Shown here piece by piece: positions 1 to 9,635 of a stretch of 15,352 nucleotides of DNA. Location: NCBI RefSeq assembly GCF_000003605.2, contig NW_003151285.1, positions 1,181 to 16,532 of the forward strand. The letters run 5' to 3'. The notes under the pieces were generated by a model. It made no database searches. It was given only the letters and a program-made list of their open reading frames with translations, and was not told where the DNA came from. Position 1 is the stretch's first letter. Each line of letters begins with the position of its first letter. A program made the position numbers and the translations under genes. The DNA is from Saccoglossus kowalevskii (taxonomy: Eukaryota > Hemichordata > Enteropneusta > Harrimaniidae).

Positions 1-245
1 GGTGTATCATGTAACACGAATGTAAAATGTATCGGGTTGGTTATCTGTGTATCATGTAATACGAATGTAGAATGTACGAGTTGGTTATCTGTGTGTCATG
101 CGATACGAATGTAGAATCGGTCGGATTGGTTGTCGGGATGTGTAATACGAATGTAAAATGTATCGGGTTGGTTATCTGTGTGTCATGTAATACGAATGTA
201 GAATGTATTGGCATTGTTACTGTACGTCATGTGATGTTAATACGA
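1..245. repeat. 45-bp minisatellite, about six units, continuing off the left edge
   Basis: Six copies of a unit containing TAATACGAATGTA followed by GAATGTATCGGGTTGG and TTATCTGTGTGTCATG. The TAATACGAA anchor recurs near 12, 57, 101, 143, 188 and 238, giving spacings of 45, 44, 42, 45 and 50. The array is already under way at base 1. A 45-bp unit is 15 codons, so one frame reads as a 15-residue repeat (CVSCNTNVECIG). The second unit lacks one base (GTACGAG against GTATCGGG), which breaks that frame, so I read this as a noncoding minisatellite and not a repeat protein. The last unit is the most degenerate. Confidence 0.9.
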
Positions 246-840
246 ACTTGTCACCTAATCTCGTCTAACTAATATCAGGCAAATAAGTCTCAAAATGAAA
301 TGAGGTATTTTATAGGACATTTTGAGCCCACGTAATGATGGCATATTAATAGAAGTTTATTTTGTTTTTTCTTCGGTGTACTAGATTCGTATGTGTACGT
401 CTGTTGTTTTTAATCTATGCTGCTTCTTTGACGCGGCATATGATAGGTAATGATGGAGAATATAAACTACACATTAATTGTACTAGATTCAGGCACAATT
501 TTAGAAAAAGTTTATATATTTTCAATTTATTTTCAGATCAAAATATGTTGTCGATTGCAGTTGAATCAATGAATATTAATATTTCAATACTTTTCTTGTA
601 TACACCTGTACGCGCAGAATATTGAGTATTCACAGTAAACGCGATTAGACAGCAAAATATTGCTGTGAAATCCAATATAACCATCATGCGTTGTTGAGTA
701 GATTAGTTACCCAGGAAATGCCTCGTAGGTATTTTGATTATATAAGTGGCTTATGACATCAGGTTATGACATCACGTTCGCCTCTTTAACTCATCCTCTT
801 TGGCGACACTAGGTAATACTCGCCTATTTGAATTGACATC
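246..840. other. Unique AT-rich sequence without a recognisable gene
   Basis: No coding region I can support. An 87-codon open frame at 362-625 has no recognisable domain and low-complexity, hydrophobic-biased composition typical of chance frames in AT-rich DNA. Two short words recur in the same order: GTAATGATGG at 332 and 447, and TGTACTAGATTC at 377 and 479. This may be a very old local duplication. TTATGACATCA occurs twice in close succession around 750-775. Confidence 0.6.
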
Positions 841-851
841 CATAATTCCAA

Positions 852-902
852 GGCGGATACTCGTCACGTATGACCAATCACAGGGCGGATGTTAGTCACG
901 TG
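852..902. repeat. Two imperfect direct copies, 32 bp apart
   Basis: GGCGGATACTCGTCACGT starts at 852 and GGCGGATGTTAGTCACGT at 884. They match at 15 of 18 positions, with TATGACCAATCACA between them. Both end in TCACGT, close to an E-box (the second reads TCACGTG). This could be a decayed tandem duplication or a paired binding site. Nothing nearby decides between them. Confidence 0.45.
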
Positions 903-1099
903 TTACCGATATGAAAGGGTCTTGGTGTCTCGCACACGTTTTCCTAATAATTCGAGAGGGTCAAATGGAACATCAACGTTACCATTTTTCAGTAGATCTC
1001 ATTGACGAAGAAAATGGATGCATGCTGGGAGTGAACATACGAATTAGACGAGAAATAGATGAAACAAACATCACTCAACCATATCTGATTGGAAAATTG

Positions 1100-1175
1100 C
1101 AGGTTGGTTTGTGTGGGATTCGAACGCACGACCTTCAATATGCTACAGTTGTGCAGCGCGTAATTTCATGTAAAT
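1100..1175 (-). mobile_element. tRNA-derived SINE relic (B box and tRNA 3' half)
   Basis: Read on the minus strand, this has the 3' half of a tRNA. AAGGTCGTGCG leads into TTCGAAT and then CCCACAC, so the T-stem/T-loop with the polymerase III B box (CGTTCGAATCC, one mismatch to GGTTCGANTCC) lies at about 1116-1126. Upstream on that strand is TTACGCGCTGCACAACTGTAGC, resembling the D-stem side and anticodon arm. The T-stem has one C-C mismatch and no good A box or acceptor stem is seen, so it is not a working tRNA. In the opposite plus-strand frame it reads GIRTHDL, the familiar translation of inverted tRNA-SINE B boxes. The family, the 3' body and the exact ends are not identified. A degraded tRNA pseudogene is the alternative. 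Confidence 0.7.
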
Positions 1176-1210
1176 AAAAACGAGCTGTGCGTGTCGCATG
1201 AGACTCGAAA

Positions 1211-1375
1211 TTAAAGCGGGAGAGTCGTCACCTGCGCACGCGCGGGAATTGAGCCCCAAGCGACGATAACAACACACACCAAAAACGCAAAGGCCCATGG
1301 GTAGACGCTTGTTTGTAAACAATGACACGCTATGGCCATCTGACGCAAGCGCAGGTGACGACTCCCTGCGTTAAC
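1211..1375. repeat. Fold-back element: about 27-bp imperfect inverted repeat with a 16-bp perfect core
   Basis: GAGTCGTCACCTGCGC at 1222-1237 is the exact reverse complement of 1349-1364. Outside the core the arms still resemble each other (TTAAAGCGGG against TTAACGCAGGG when folded). The arms enclose about 111 bp, which itself contains a small hairpin TTGTTT-GT-AAACAA near 1309-1322. The arms are more GC-rich than the surroundings. No open frame or transposase lies between them, and no clear target-site duplication was found. A decayed MITE or a chance fold-back are both possible. It sits about 35 bp beyond the SINE relic. Confidence 0.6.
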
Positions 1376-1678
1376 AGGCAACAGGGACTATGGCCCTTCA
1401 AAAACTCTTTTGAAATAGCGAGTGTATTACCAACTGTACTAGCTACTTGCTACGCATATGTACACCGTGTTATGCATTGGCACGTTGTCATGGCAATATC
1501 ATTCCTTTCATGTATGCATGATTTTAAATGTTAATGAAGAAAGTGTGCTAATATTAGAGTTGCCCGCAATTAGCTTAACTTGTTCGTCATTCCAACTTGA
1601 AATACCAAGTTTTTTTCAGCCGAATATAAGCAAATGAGGTATACGTTGCTTCAAGATACTGGTTACACTTGTTTAATC

Positions 1679-1700
1679 CCTCTGTTCAGAACAACAGAGG
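1679..1700. repeat. Perfect 8-bp hairpin
   Basis: Arms CCTCTGTT and AACAGAGG enclose the 6-base loop CAGAAC. No T-run follows and no gene flanks it, so there is no reason to call it a terminator or an RNA gene. It is recorded as a structural feature only. Confidence 0.5.
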
Positions 1701-1817
1701 ATGTGACTTCTGTTAAATTATTTGTCGGTGTATAGAATATAATTCAATCATAATTTTTCTTTGGAGGCCGGAATGCACACGTGTTAGTTTAAAGCAGTGT
1801 GTGGAAGATAATAGCAT

Positions 1818-1847
1818 GTGGTCCCACCACGGGGGTCACACCACGGG
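1818..1847. repeat. GC-rich 14-bp tandem pair with embedded hairpin
   Basis: GGTCCCACCACGGG (1820-1833) is followed directly by GGTCACACCACGGG (1834-1847), with one mismatch. The first copy overlaps a perfect hairpin GTGGT-CCC-ACCAC (1818-1830). It is a GC-rich island in AT-rich surroundings. Confidence 0.6.
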
Positions 1848-2393
1848 CGTAAAAATCTACAGTACTGACATGCTGTATGTAGTCTTTGCAGATGCATTTC
1901 TACTCTACTGCAAATCGACTCGCGCATCACGAATCATACTTGGACTCGAACGAAAGAAAAGGTTGCACGGCGTATCCACGATGACATCCAGTCAACATCT
2001 ATTCACGAGGTGTCACACAAAATGCAAAAGGTATGCATGCACTTAAAAACTACAAACGAGTTGTAATCAGTAAGGTGTACGCGCCGTTGTCATAGTAACT
2101 GTATAACTGTCGTTAAAAGTCACCTCCTACCATAGAAAACCTATAATTCAGTTAGATCTCCTTGCCGGCTTATCTCTGAAAACACCGTGTGGCATCTGAA
2201 AGACATTAATTTCCCACGTAAGAATGCTATTCCATTAGTTAGCATTCCCCGTGATTGATATCAATTTCGGTGACTGAGACTGGCAACCATTGGCCATTAT
2301 ATCTATAGCATGAATGTGTAATTGTCATGATCCATGCAGAATAATTGAAAAAAAAATGTCTCAATCACAAATCAAAATCAAATAACGATATCG

Positions 2394-2395
<2 letters not shown>

Positions 2396-2474
<79 letters not shown>

Positions 2475-2499
2475 ACAAACAAACAAACAAACAAATAAA
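2396..2499. repeat. Compound microsatellite (TAAA)20(CAAA)5TAAA
   Basis: Twenty uninterrupted TAAA units (2396-2475) switch in phase to five CAAA units (2476-2495) and end with one TAAA. The perfect phase and lack of interruptions indicate recent expansion. The T-to-C change has itself been amplified as a block. TAAA tails can mark the 3' end of a retroposon, but nothing retroposon-like is visible on either side. Confidence 0.97.
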
Positions 2500-5392
2500 T
2501 GTCACGTGTTAACGAGAATACGGTTCAAGGAATACGTTGAATTAAATAGAAATTACGTCACTTCACCAAAGCCCCGGCGCGTGATGGGTCTGAAGCTGGT
2601 TTTATTATAGCTGAGCATTGGAAATTACCCGGATGGATTCGCTTACACGTGACAGCAAACATTAATTACTTAACGTTTGGAACTCGTAACGGTCATGACT
2701 AGATTATCTGTCAGAATATTGTTCAGCTTGATTACGTCACCATGAGAAAAATTGCACATGACATACCCTGCATACACGATAAATATTCATGACATTAATT
2801 TCGGCACGCCATCGGTCCTGCAAACAGTTTCGCTTTCTTCTCCAGGCTGGTATTAGTGAAATGGTAACTAGTCAAATTACCGATCAAATCAGGGACTTTA
2901 TTATCCCGTTTACTTCAATTCTCGCATAAAACAGGAATAAATCGATTCCCCTACACCGCCTACAAAGTTCCAAACTTACGGTTTATTACTACCACCATTA
3001 CTATATTTATGATTTATAATTATGTGAGTTTAAAACACGTCTGCATCGACATTTGGGGCGTTAAGTTATACTTAACTTGAGAAAGAACGGATACGCGATT
3101 TCAAATAATAAAATGTTGGCAAAAATAAATACTAAATATGAATTTTATATCAGAACTTGTACTTTTTTATTTTGAAATGATACGTGTTATTACTTTATTT
3201 TGAAATGCTGCTTGTGTCTGTAGTTGACCAATTTATTGCAACCGCGTCACAGAACTAATATACAAATAAATGGTATTATTACGAGGTTTAGTTTAGGAGA
3301 CTATTAAATCAGTACATATCAATGTACTTCACTTTACATGCAGATAAGTATCATCAAACCATATGTTGGATTCCCTGATTTCAAAAGAAGATACGCATAC
3401 TATCTTATCAGTAAATGAGATTGTAATACACGATTGCATAGTGTGCAGTAACAACAATAATTGCTAAGATAAGGCTACTGTCACATGTAATGATAACTGC
3501 TTTCAGGGGCACATCGTCATGTAAGCAGTCAATGAAATATACGTTTTCGCGTGGTATTATGGTCGATTATTTCAGCAATACAGGCTAGGTCGATTACGTC
3601 ATCATCGCAGGTTACTTCGAAGTTGGCTTACATTCACATACACCAGCTCATGATGCAAGTTCCAAAAACAAACTGAACTTCGCGGTATATGAAATTTAAC
3701 ATTTGCACATGCATGTAGTGATGCAGGGAGTCATTATTGCTAGACACGAACGAGAATGAACATCGGAACAAATTTGACAACGTACTCGAACCAAAATGCC
3801 ACGTTACAACACCTAAAGTGTTTCACGGGTTGTCGATTGGTCGTCGACAATATGTTCACGCCAACAAATGGACAAACTTGTAATACCCCGGGTACAAGAA
3901 ACTACTGAGCTATCCGAACCATGGTAAATACAAGCCTCTGTCGCTAACTCGAAAGGAGTCTATATAATGAATGAAAATCTTCTGACCATATTCATATGCG
4001 CAATGAACACATCAAAACATTCTGTTCAAAATAGATTTATTATTGTTACAAATTTGGGGCTAGTATATATACACCTGAATGGAGACTAATTATGTTAAAA
4101 TATACTATATAACAGGAAAATGATATCAGGCGAAGTATATATAGTTAGTAGACAGTGATAATATTGTTCTAAAATCTTAGCCATCTTTAAACTCCCCATA
4201 AACAAAAATAGACATTCTCCAAAAATCCAGCCGTTAATTCATGACTTTGTAATAGTATTTACTACTGTATTTTTGCATAGACTTGACGCGTGATTGGCGA
4301 TGACATTCGGTACAGATGAAAGAACACGATATACCCAAATTTGTGTTCATCAGTCGATGTTCCGATGTGATGTTGTCGACGAGTAGCCACATTGCAATTC
4401 AAGTTGCTATGACTACATATGATAAACAACATGTAAACTTTATTCATCCTGAACGCATCATGAACTTGTATTTGAACTTATTTAGTAGCAGATACTGCGT
4501 CGACAAGGGCGATTACTTTTATCAGATATGACGCATTTTCGTGTATTCTTTAATTAGAATACATCAAATAACGGAAATCACGAGAGAACGCCGCAAAGAA
4601 ATGTCGTCGTCTGTGTAATTTATACACTTAAGGTGTAATTTGACTGAGAGACTTGACAGCACGAGTAATTCCCAATCCAATATAATTATATTTGCATGTA
4701 CTAGATAAAACGATTTCTCCATCAACCTAAAGACCTCGGCATAAGCTGATTTTTAAGAAAACAAAACGCACAACACAACGGAACACAACGCAAACCGTAA
4801 CGCAACGCTTTAGTACACCGCTTTAAAAAAACATTATTTGTTTTTCCTGCATCTCAAACATGTCTGTATTAACCAACACATGGCAGAAAGGGTGTTCCAT
4901 GTTCCAACTAACTTTTCTGTACCACCGACGCATCATAATATATATATGCAATTCTTGACAGTGCATGTATGCAAATATGTAAACATACTGTGAGTATGTG
5001 TGACATCAGCTAGTTGCATGTTTGATGTAAACATCTAGTCTAGAACACAAACAATTAAACAATCATGTAATATGCGATCGAACAAAGACCCATTCAGAAA
5101 TGCGCGTGTTTTGTTTTCTAGAATTCGTTGAAATACACAAACTACAAGATATTTCACAAAGTAGGCGTGTGTTAGAATGCAAGAACACGAATATCTCAGT
5201 GAATGATTCCGTGACTGATTCATTGTCTATATAGATGGGCACAGCGGCAAGTAGACTCGGTTGAAATGTCTTAGTGAGAAACAAAAAGCACACTGAGAAG
5301 ATTCCATATCAAAGAGCTATTTAATGGCATTGGAATGTTTTTATCAGTGTTCCACATTGTGAGAGACTCTGAAACTAATTTTAATCGAGACC
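2500..5392. other. About 2.9 kb of unique AT-rich sequence, no recognisable gene
   Basis: No supported coding region, RNA gene or mobile element. Short open frames at 4262-4531 on both strands overlap each other and contain no family motif. CRE-like TACGTCA occurs at 2554, 2733 and 3595. An ACAAC-rich stretch lies at 4744-4808. Homeodomain-type TAAT words are frequent, as expected in AT-rich DNA. The region could hold regulatory elements, but that cannot be shown from one sequence. Confidence 0.6.
4744..4808. repeat. Degenerate ACAAC/GCAAC simple-sequence tract
   Basis: Irregular repetition of ACAACGGAAC, ACAACGCAAA and CGCAACGC over about 65 bp, with one strand nearly free of T. The period drifts around 5 and 10 bp, suggesting an old, decayed simple repeat. 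Confidence 0.5.
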
Positions 5393-5446
5393 ATATCATA
5401 TCGCATTGTATCATACAATATATCATATCATATCATTGACAGAGAG
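5393..5446. repeat. ATATC-rich simple repeat with internal hairpin
   Basis: Imperfect (CATAT)n/(ATATC)n with an inner perfect hairpin ATTGTA-TCA-TACAAT at 5405-5419. A shorter run of the same pentamer occurs at about 12412-12427. Confidence 0.75.
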
Positions 5447-5470
5447 ATTCTTAACTTAACAATTGTTCCG

Positions 5471-5805
5471 GCAACAATTCATTCATTGATAGTTTGTATT
5501 CGGCGATAATTATCTCAATTAACTTTACACCAAGCAATAATTATCTCAATTAACTTTACACCAAGCAATAATTAGTTTAATAATCCTTACATCTGGCAAT
5601 AATTCTTTCAATGATCTTCACATTCGGGATTAATTATTCCCATGAGTTTTACACTCAAAAAAATAGTTATTTCAATGAACTTTACATCCTGCAAAAATGT
5701 ACACAATGAGCTTTACATCCGGCAAACATTTAATCAATGAGCTTTACATCCGGTAATGATGTTTTCTAAGAGCTTTACATCCAAAAGAATATGTCAATGA
5801 GTTTA
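5471..5805. repeat. 31-bp minisatellite, about eleven diverged units
   Basis: Unit starts at about 5471, 5503, 5534, 5565, 5596, 5627, 5659, 5691, 5722, 5753 and 5784, so nearly every step is exactly 31 bp. The unit reads roughly GCAATAATTATCTCAATGAG then CTTTACATCCG. The two units from 5503 to 5564 are almost identical. Outer units share mainly the CTTTACATCC core and the CAATGAG word. Length is conserved while sequence has drifted. No frame is kept open, since 31 is not a multiple of three. The clearest core copies are at 5710-5725 and 5741-5754. Confidence 0.9.
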
Positions 5806-7263
5806 GGTTAATTTCTTTACGAATGAATATCGAAAGTATTCACAACGTCGGCCACTTGCAGTTTCGATTGATTGCAACCATGCCGTGACAGATAATTTAA
5901 GCAGTATTCATGGAGTCATAGATATGTCGTCAGTCGTTTTTGTAAAGGCCATTTAATGTGCGCAACCATGGGTGGGGTGCATTAGATCGATGAGCAACAA
6001 CAGGATGTTCTACAACTCGTTAATTATATCGAATATCAACTTCCACGCAGCCATACTTTAACAAACCCAAAGAAAAATATGTTTTCTTACAAAGTGCGTG
6101 ACTTCAACTATATCATACGTACATTACAATTGTGCTAGTGTTCTGAGAATAACCATACTGATTCACTGGTTCACTTCTACATTGCTTAAAATGCGACACG
6201 GTTATGCATTATACCATGAATGGATGTATGGTTTTAAGCATTAACAGATTAATGCAATTTCACCTAAGATGAGAACACCGCCTTTGAAGGAGAGAGAGTA
6301 CGGGTGATTAGATATGGCATTCATCCATTACATTCATTCTATCATCCTAATCGGTTAATTACCCGTGATGCAAGACAAACTAGTTGTTCAGCTATTAGTG
6401 GAAAAGAATAATCATTTGACAGTTTTAATGACATAATGGTTTGCAAACAAATTACTGTATTCAAGGTTGATGAGTAATTCAGTATCATGTGGTATCTGTG
6501 TACAAGTACATCACGCAATATACTGAGTAGTCGTGCAATAAACACAAAAATCGTTTTCAAAAAATATCTATCTATCACACCACTGCATGACGGGTAAATA
6601 TCTAGTTTGGGACACCGTGAAATTCTGAATTTATTTGTCTGTATGTCTGTAAGAAGCGGTAACTGTGCGCGTCATGAGCCTACAAGTTGATGTGAAAATG
6701 AGACAAAAAAGCACGCGCGCCAGAGACCCGCATATGAGTAGATGTGACGCGTAATTCAGCCGAATATTAATATGCACCAATAACGTTAAACGATTATGAT
6801 CATTTTTACATTCCCTGCATACCATGCTTACTTTACTGATAAAACTAATAAAACAATTTTCAGGTCTATTTATTTATTGTTTTTTTAAGGATGCGAAACT
6901 CCTAACTATAATAACGTATTTTACACACGGAGTAATTTACTGTGTAATATACAGTCGTATGTTATCCCGACATTAATAAGTGTTATACATCTTGAGATGA
7001 GTGTTGCAAATGACATGGAGTTTCAATTTCATATTTTCTTTGATCGCTGCAAAGCCGATGATTATATACGTGGGCAATTGATGTATGATTTTAGCTTCAA
7101 TCAACGAAGTGGTTGTATGTTGTTGCATTGCAGTTATCTGTCTAACGATATACGTGGTATATTTGAAAGACGAAAGAGATGAACGTAATTTAGCAAATGC
7201 CAAGAGTCAAAGAAATCTTGCCGCACCAATTCCATGGCGTTGTTTGTAATCAGTAGTATAGTT
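5806..7263. other. Unique sequence without a recognisable gene
   Basis: Open frames of 61 to 78 codons occur on both strands (for example 6342-6578 minus and 6997-7182 plus), overlap one another and have no recognisable motif. The frame at 6997-7182 has fairly protein-like composition but no identifiable family. The inverted-repeat cluster at 6181-6257 is the only structured element. Confidence 0.55.
6181..6257. repeat. Nested inverted repeats
   Basis: TGCTTAAAA (6183-6191) pairs exactly with TTTTAAGCA (6232-6240). Just outside, GCATTA and TAATGC form a second small hairpin around ACAGAT (6238-6255). ATTGC on the left can also pair with GCAAT on the right. The loop between the main arms is about 40 bp and contains a small CCAT/ATGG pairing. 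No open frame lies inside. A decayed fold-back element or chance are both possible. Confidence 0.5.
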
Positions 7264-7279
7264 GCTTTACATACGGCAA
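7264..7279. repeat. Isolated copy of the 31-bp minisatellite core
   Basis: GCTTTACATACGGCAA matches GCTTTACATCCGGCAA (5710-5725, inside the 31-bp array) at 15 of 16 positions, 1.5 kb away. It crosses the unit-to-unit junction of the array, including GCAA that begins the next unit, so the source was likely a tandem pair. The following TTGAGTATCTA is only weakly similar. Confidence 0.5.
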
Positions 7280-7455
7280 TTGAGTATCTACTTGCAATCG
7301 GTATTACGGGTCGAGCTTTGCCAGGATATAACAGATATCGACATAGTTGTGTCGTGCAGACGACCTCAATTGCTTAAATGTTTGTTTTCCTGTAAATAGT
7401 TATCCTAACACGAGAAAACCTAAAACTGATATTACCCAACTGTACATACTTAAGG
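7280..7455. other. Left flank of the 80-bp array, with a small hairpin
   Basis: A perfect hairpin GTCGT-GCAG-ACGAC lies at 7351-7364. An open frame from 7347 runs into the repeat array and is not a credible gene. No element terminus was recognised on this flank. Confidence 0.45.
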
Positions 7456-7460
7456 CCAAT

Positions 7461-8020
7461 CCAAGTCACGCAATTTGTAATGTTGATTGCCGAGTTGTTG
7501 TTGGGACCGATCCCTTGCAGTGGGTAAACACGTTTAAACCAATGTGTCATCAATTTGTAATGTTGATTGTCGAATAGTTCATGCGACCGGGCCCTTGCAG
7601 TGGGTAAACACGTTTAAACCAATGTGTCACCAATTTGTTATGTTGATTGCCGAGTTGTTTATGGGACCGGGCCTTTGCAGTGGGTAAACACGTTTAAACC
7701 AATGTGTCATCAATTTGTAATGTTGATTGCCGAGTAGTTTATGCGACCGGGCCCTTGCAGTGGGTAAACACGTTTAAGCCAATGTGTCACCAATTTGTTA
7801 TGTTGATTGCCGAGTAGTTTATGGGACCGGGCCTTTGCAGTGGGTAAACACGTTTAAGCCAATGTGTCATCAATTTGTAATGTTGATTGCCGAGTTGTTT
7901 ATGGGACCGGGCCTTTGCAGTGGGTAAACACGTTTAAACCAATGTGTCACCAATTTGTAATGTTGATTGCCGAGTTGTTTATGGGACCGATCCCTTGCAG
8001 TGGGTAAACACGTTTAAACC
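7461..8020. repeat. 80-bp satellite-like array, seven units, dimeric sub-order
   Basis: TGGGTAAACACG recurs at 7521, 7601, 7681, 7761, 7841, 7921 and 8001, exactly 80 bp each time. Unit order from the left is CAATTTGTAATGTTGATTGC, CGAG(T/A)TGTTTATGGGACCGG, GCC(C/T)TTGCAG, TGGGTAAACACGTTTAAACC, AATGTGTCA(T/C). Linked variants alternate. Units 2 and 4 carry TCAT, TTTGTAA, ATGCGACC and GGGCCC. Units 3 and 5 carry TCAC, TTTGTTA, ATGGGACC and GGGCCT. This gives a 160-bp dimer. Units 1 and 7, at the ends, share ACCGATCCC. Units 4 and 5 alone have TTTAAGCC where the others have the palindrome GTTTAAAC. The first ten bases of unit 1 are diverged. No lasting open frame crosses it. Confidence 0.96.
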
Positions 8021-8312
8021 AAATCCATAAGCCACGTCAGAGTAATTGTAAATGACATCGGTACTAAATAGTTGAACAATTGAATGATAGTCTAACAAGG
8101 AATAAAAACACACATTTCTACTTGCTGTCTAATAAATACATGCACGTCACATTGAATCAAGTATGATAACACAGAAATATAGTACTGTGTTGATTTTTAA
8201 TTTGCAAGTCTTATAATTTATATTTCAACTTGATATACGTGTCGCTCTTATTTAGTGTCAAATACATGTTCGTCAACACAAATTGAACTTGCATTTTAAT
8301 GACTCTCTTTTA
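8021..8312. other. Unique spacer between two arrays
   Basis: About 290 bp of AT-rich sequence with no open frame, RNA gene or repeat that I can support. Confidence 0.5.
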
Positions 8313-8489
8313 AATGAATGAATGAATGAATGAATGGATGAATGAATGAATAATGAATGAATGAATGAATGAATGAATGAATGAATGAATGAATGAATGA
8401 ATGAATGAATGAATGCATGAATGAATGAATGAATGAATGAATGAATGAATGAATGAATGAATGAATAATGAATGAATGAATGAATGAAT
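8313..8489. repeat. (TGAA)n microsatellite with four interruptions
   Basis: About 44 units of TGAA, broken by GGATG near 8336, TAATG at 8351, GCATG near 8414 and TAATG again at 8466. The two identical TAATG interruptions are 115 bp apart. The minus strand stays open as a repeated SFIH/HSFI peptide for up to 96 codons. That is a simple consequence of the tetranucleotide repeat (12 bp is four codons), not a gene. Confidence 0.96.
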
Positions 8490-9635
8490 TCAATATTCAA
8501 GATTAGTGTTACCCAGAGATGGGAATGTAGACATAAAGTAAACCAAAATAATGAATAAAACACATCATTTTCGGAGCAATATTACACATAACGGGGAGCG
8601 GGAGAAAACCGCGTGACCTGCGAACATTGTGGTTGGTCCCAACGCAACGTCTGTTTTAATATGACCGTCTTTTGAACACGAATTAATTACTGTTAACGCA
8701 TGGCTATACTCGCCCACGGTGGAATGAATTGTACATAGCATAATTACATTGTCAAGTTATGGCAATTGCATCCACCTTGTTCTATTGAGCTTACAGGTAT
8801 ATTCTTGTTGAAAATAATGATTGCCATAGCAAGGTGAGGAACGTCGAAGCGAGTGTGCGCTGAATGAACAATACGCTTAATGAGAATTTGCATATCTAGA
8901 AGCGTCCCACGCTCGGTAAGCCATCGGGGACGATCTGTTCATAATAAGTTGATTAGAACACAATAAACAACACCTGGGCTGTAGTTTGAATTATACATTA
9001 TGCCGAATAAAAAATAATCCTCTCCGGAAAGTGAAATGTGTGACTGGAGAGGTGGGAAAAAAAAGAAAGAATCAAATTAAGGGTTTTATCAAAAAGATTT
9101 GCCGCTAACATGATTACACTGTGTGGAGTGCAGCTTCTATTTATTCTCATATAAGTAGGGAACGCTCCATTTTTCCAGTGCAAATTTCTTTTTGACGCGT
9201 ATTCTCAAGTACGCCGATGACATGGAATTGAATTTCAATAAACAGTCATATTCTGAAGCATATGGGGATTCTAGTAACTGCTTGCAGACATACACATTGA
9301 TTTGATATCCAGTGGGAACAAAGACACAATATTTCATGCCTTGGTGAGTATAACATGGCGGAATATCTCGAGATAAACGCCAAGTTATTGTTAATTATAG
9401 AAACATAGGCCATATCGCCGTGTGGGTAAGAAGTGTATTTTTTGTATTCGAATACACGTAGAAATAGTTGACAGACAGAATGAATGAATTAAAACACACT
9501 CCATCATGGTGAATATAATAAACGAGTATCCACAGCTCAATATCTCGGACGAAGAGCAATTTGCTTTAATGTCAATTTGTAGTAATTGTGTAAGGAATAC
9601 GAATTCGGAAGACCGCATAATGACCTGCCTGCTAA
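8490..9635. other. Unique sequence without a firmly recognisable gene
   Basis: The stretch 8590-8660 is somewhat richer in GC and holds a small hairpin GTTGG-TC-CCAAC. Open frames of 61 to 96 codons on the minus strand (8998-9681) overlap each other. A plus-strand frame starting at ATG 9506 (context CATCATGG, 61 codons) has plausible composition but its end runs into the neighbouring minisatellite. No domain was recognised in any of them. Confidence 0.5.

Larger units (their letters stand above)
1376..2395. other. Unique sequence without a recognisable gene
   Basis: Open frames here are at most about 80 codons and show no domain or plausible exon structure. The stretch holds the hairpins at 1679-1700 and 1818-1847, and a weak inverted pair GAATGCTA (2222-2229) and TAGCATTC (2240-2247). 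An A9 run lies at about 2348. Nothing else is interpretable. Confidence 0.55.

Noticed and set aside
72-272. 66-codon frame with a 15-residue cysteine-containing repeat
   Set aside because: The frame exists because the minisatellite unit is 45 bp. A 44-bp unit breaks it and no exon signals are present.
1941-1952. GGACTCGAAC as a second inverted tRNA B box
   Set aside because: The following bases do not form a T-stem and no tRNA-like arms flank it.
2341-2499. TAAA tract as the 3' tail of a LINE or SINE
   Set aside because: No retroposon sequence, polymerase III box or target-site duplication was found next to it.
4316-4531. 71-codon plus-strand frame with protein-like composition
   Set aside because: No recognisable motif, overlapped by a minus-strand frame, and of a length expected by chance in 15 kb.
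5471-5805. 31-bp periodic repeats as a CRISPR array
   Set aside because: The period is too short for repeat plus spacer, and the units are related throughout.
6997-7182. 61-codon plus-strand frame ending FERRKR
   Set aside because: A longer frame on the opposite strand covers it, and no family or splice signal supports it.
7461-8020. 80-bp repeats as a CRISPR array
   Set aside because: Units are contiguous and similar along their whole length, with no unique spacers and no cas genes. The DNA is evidently eukaryotic.
8273-8563. 96-codon minus-strand frame of SFIH repeats
   Set aside because: A tetranucleotide microsatellite without stop codons gives this automatically.
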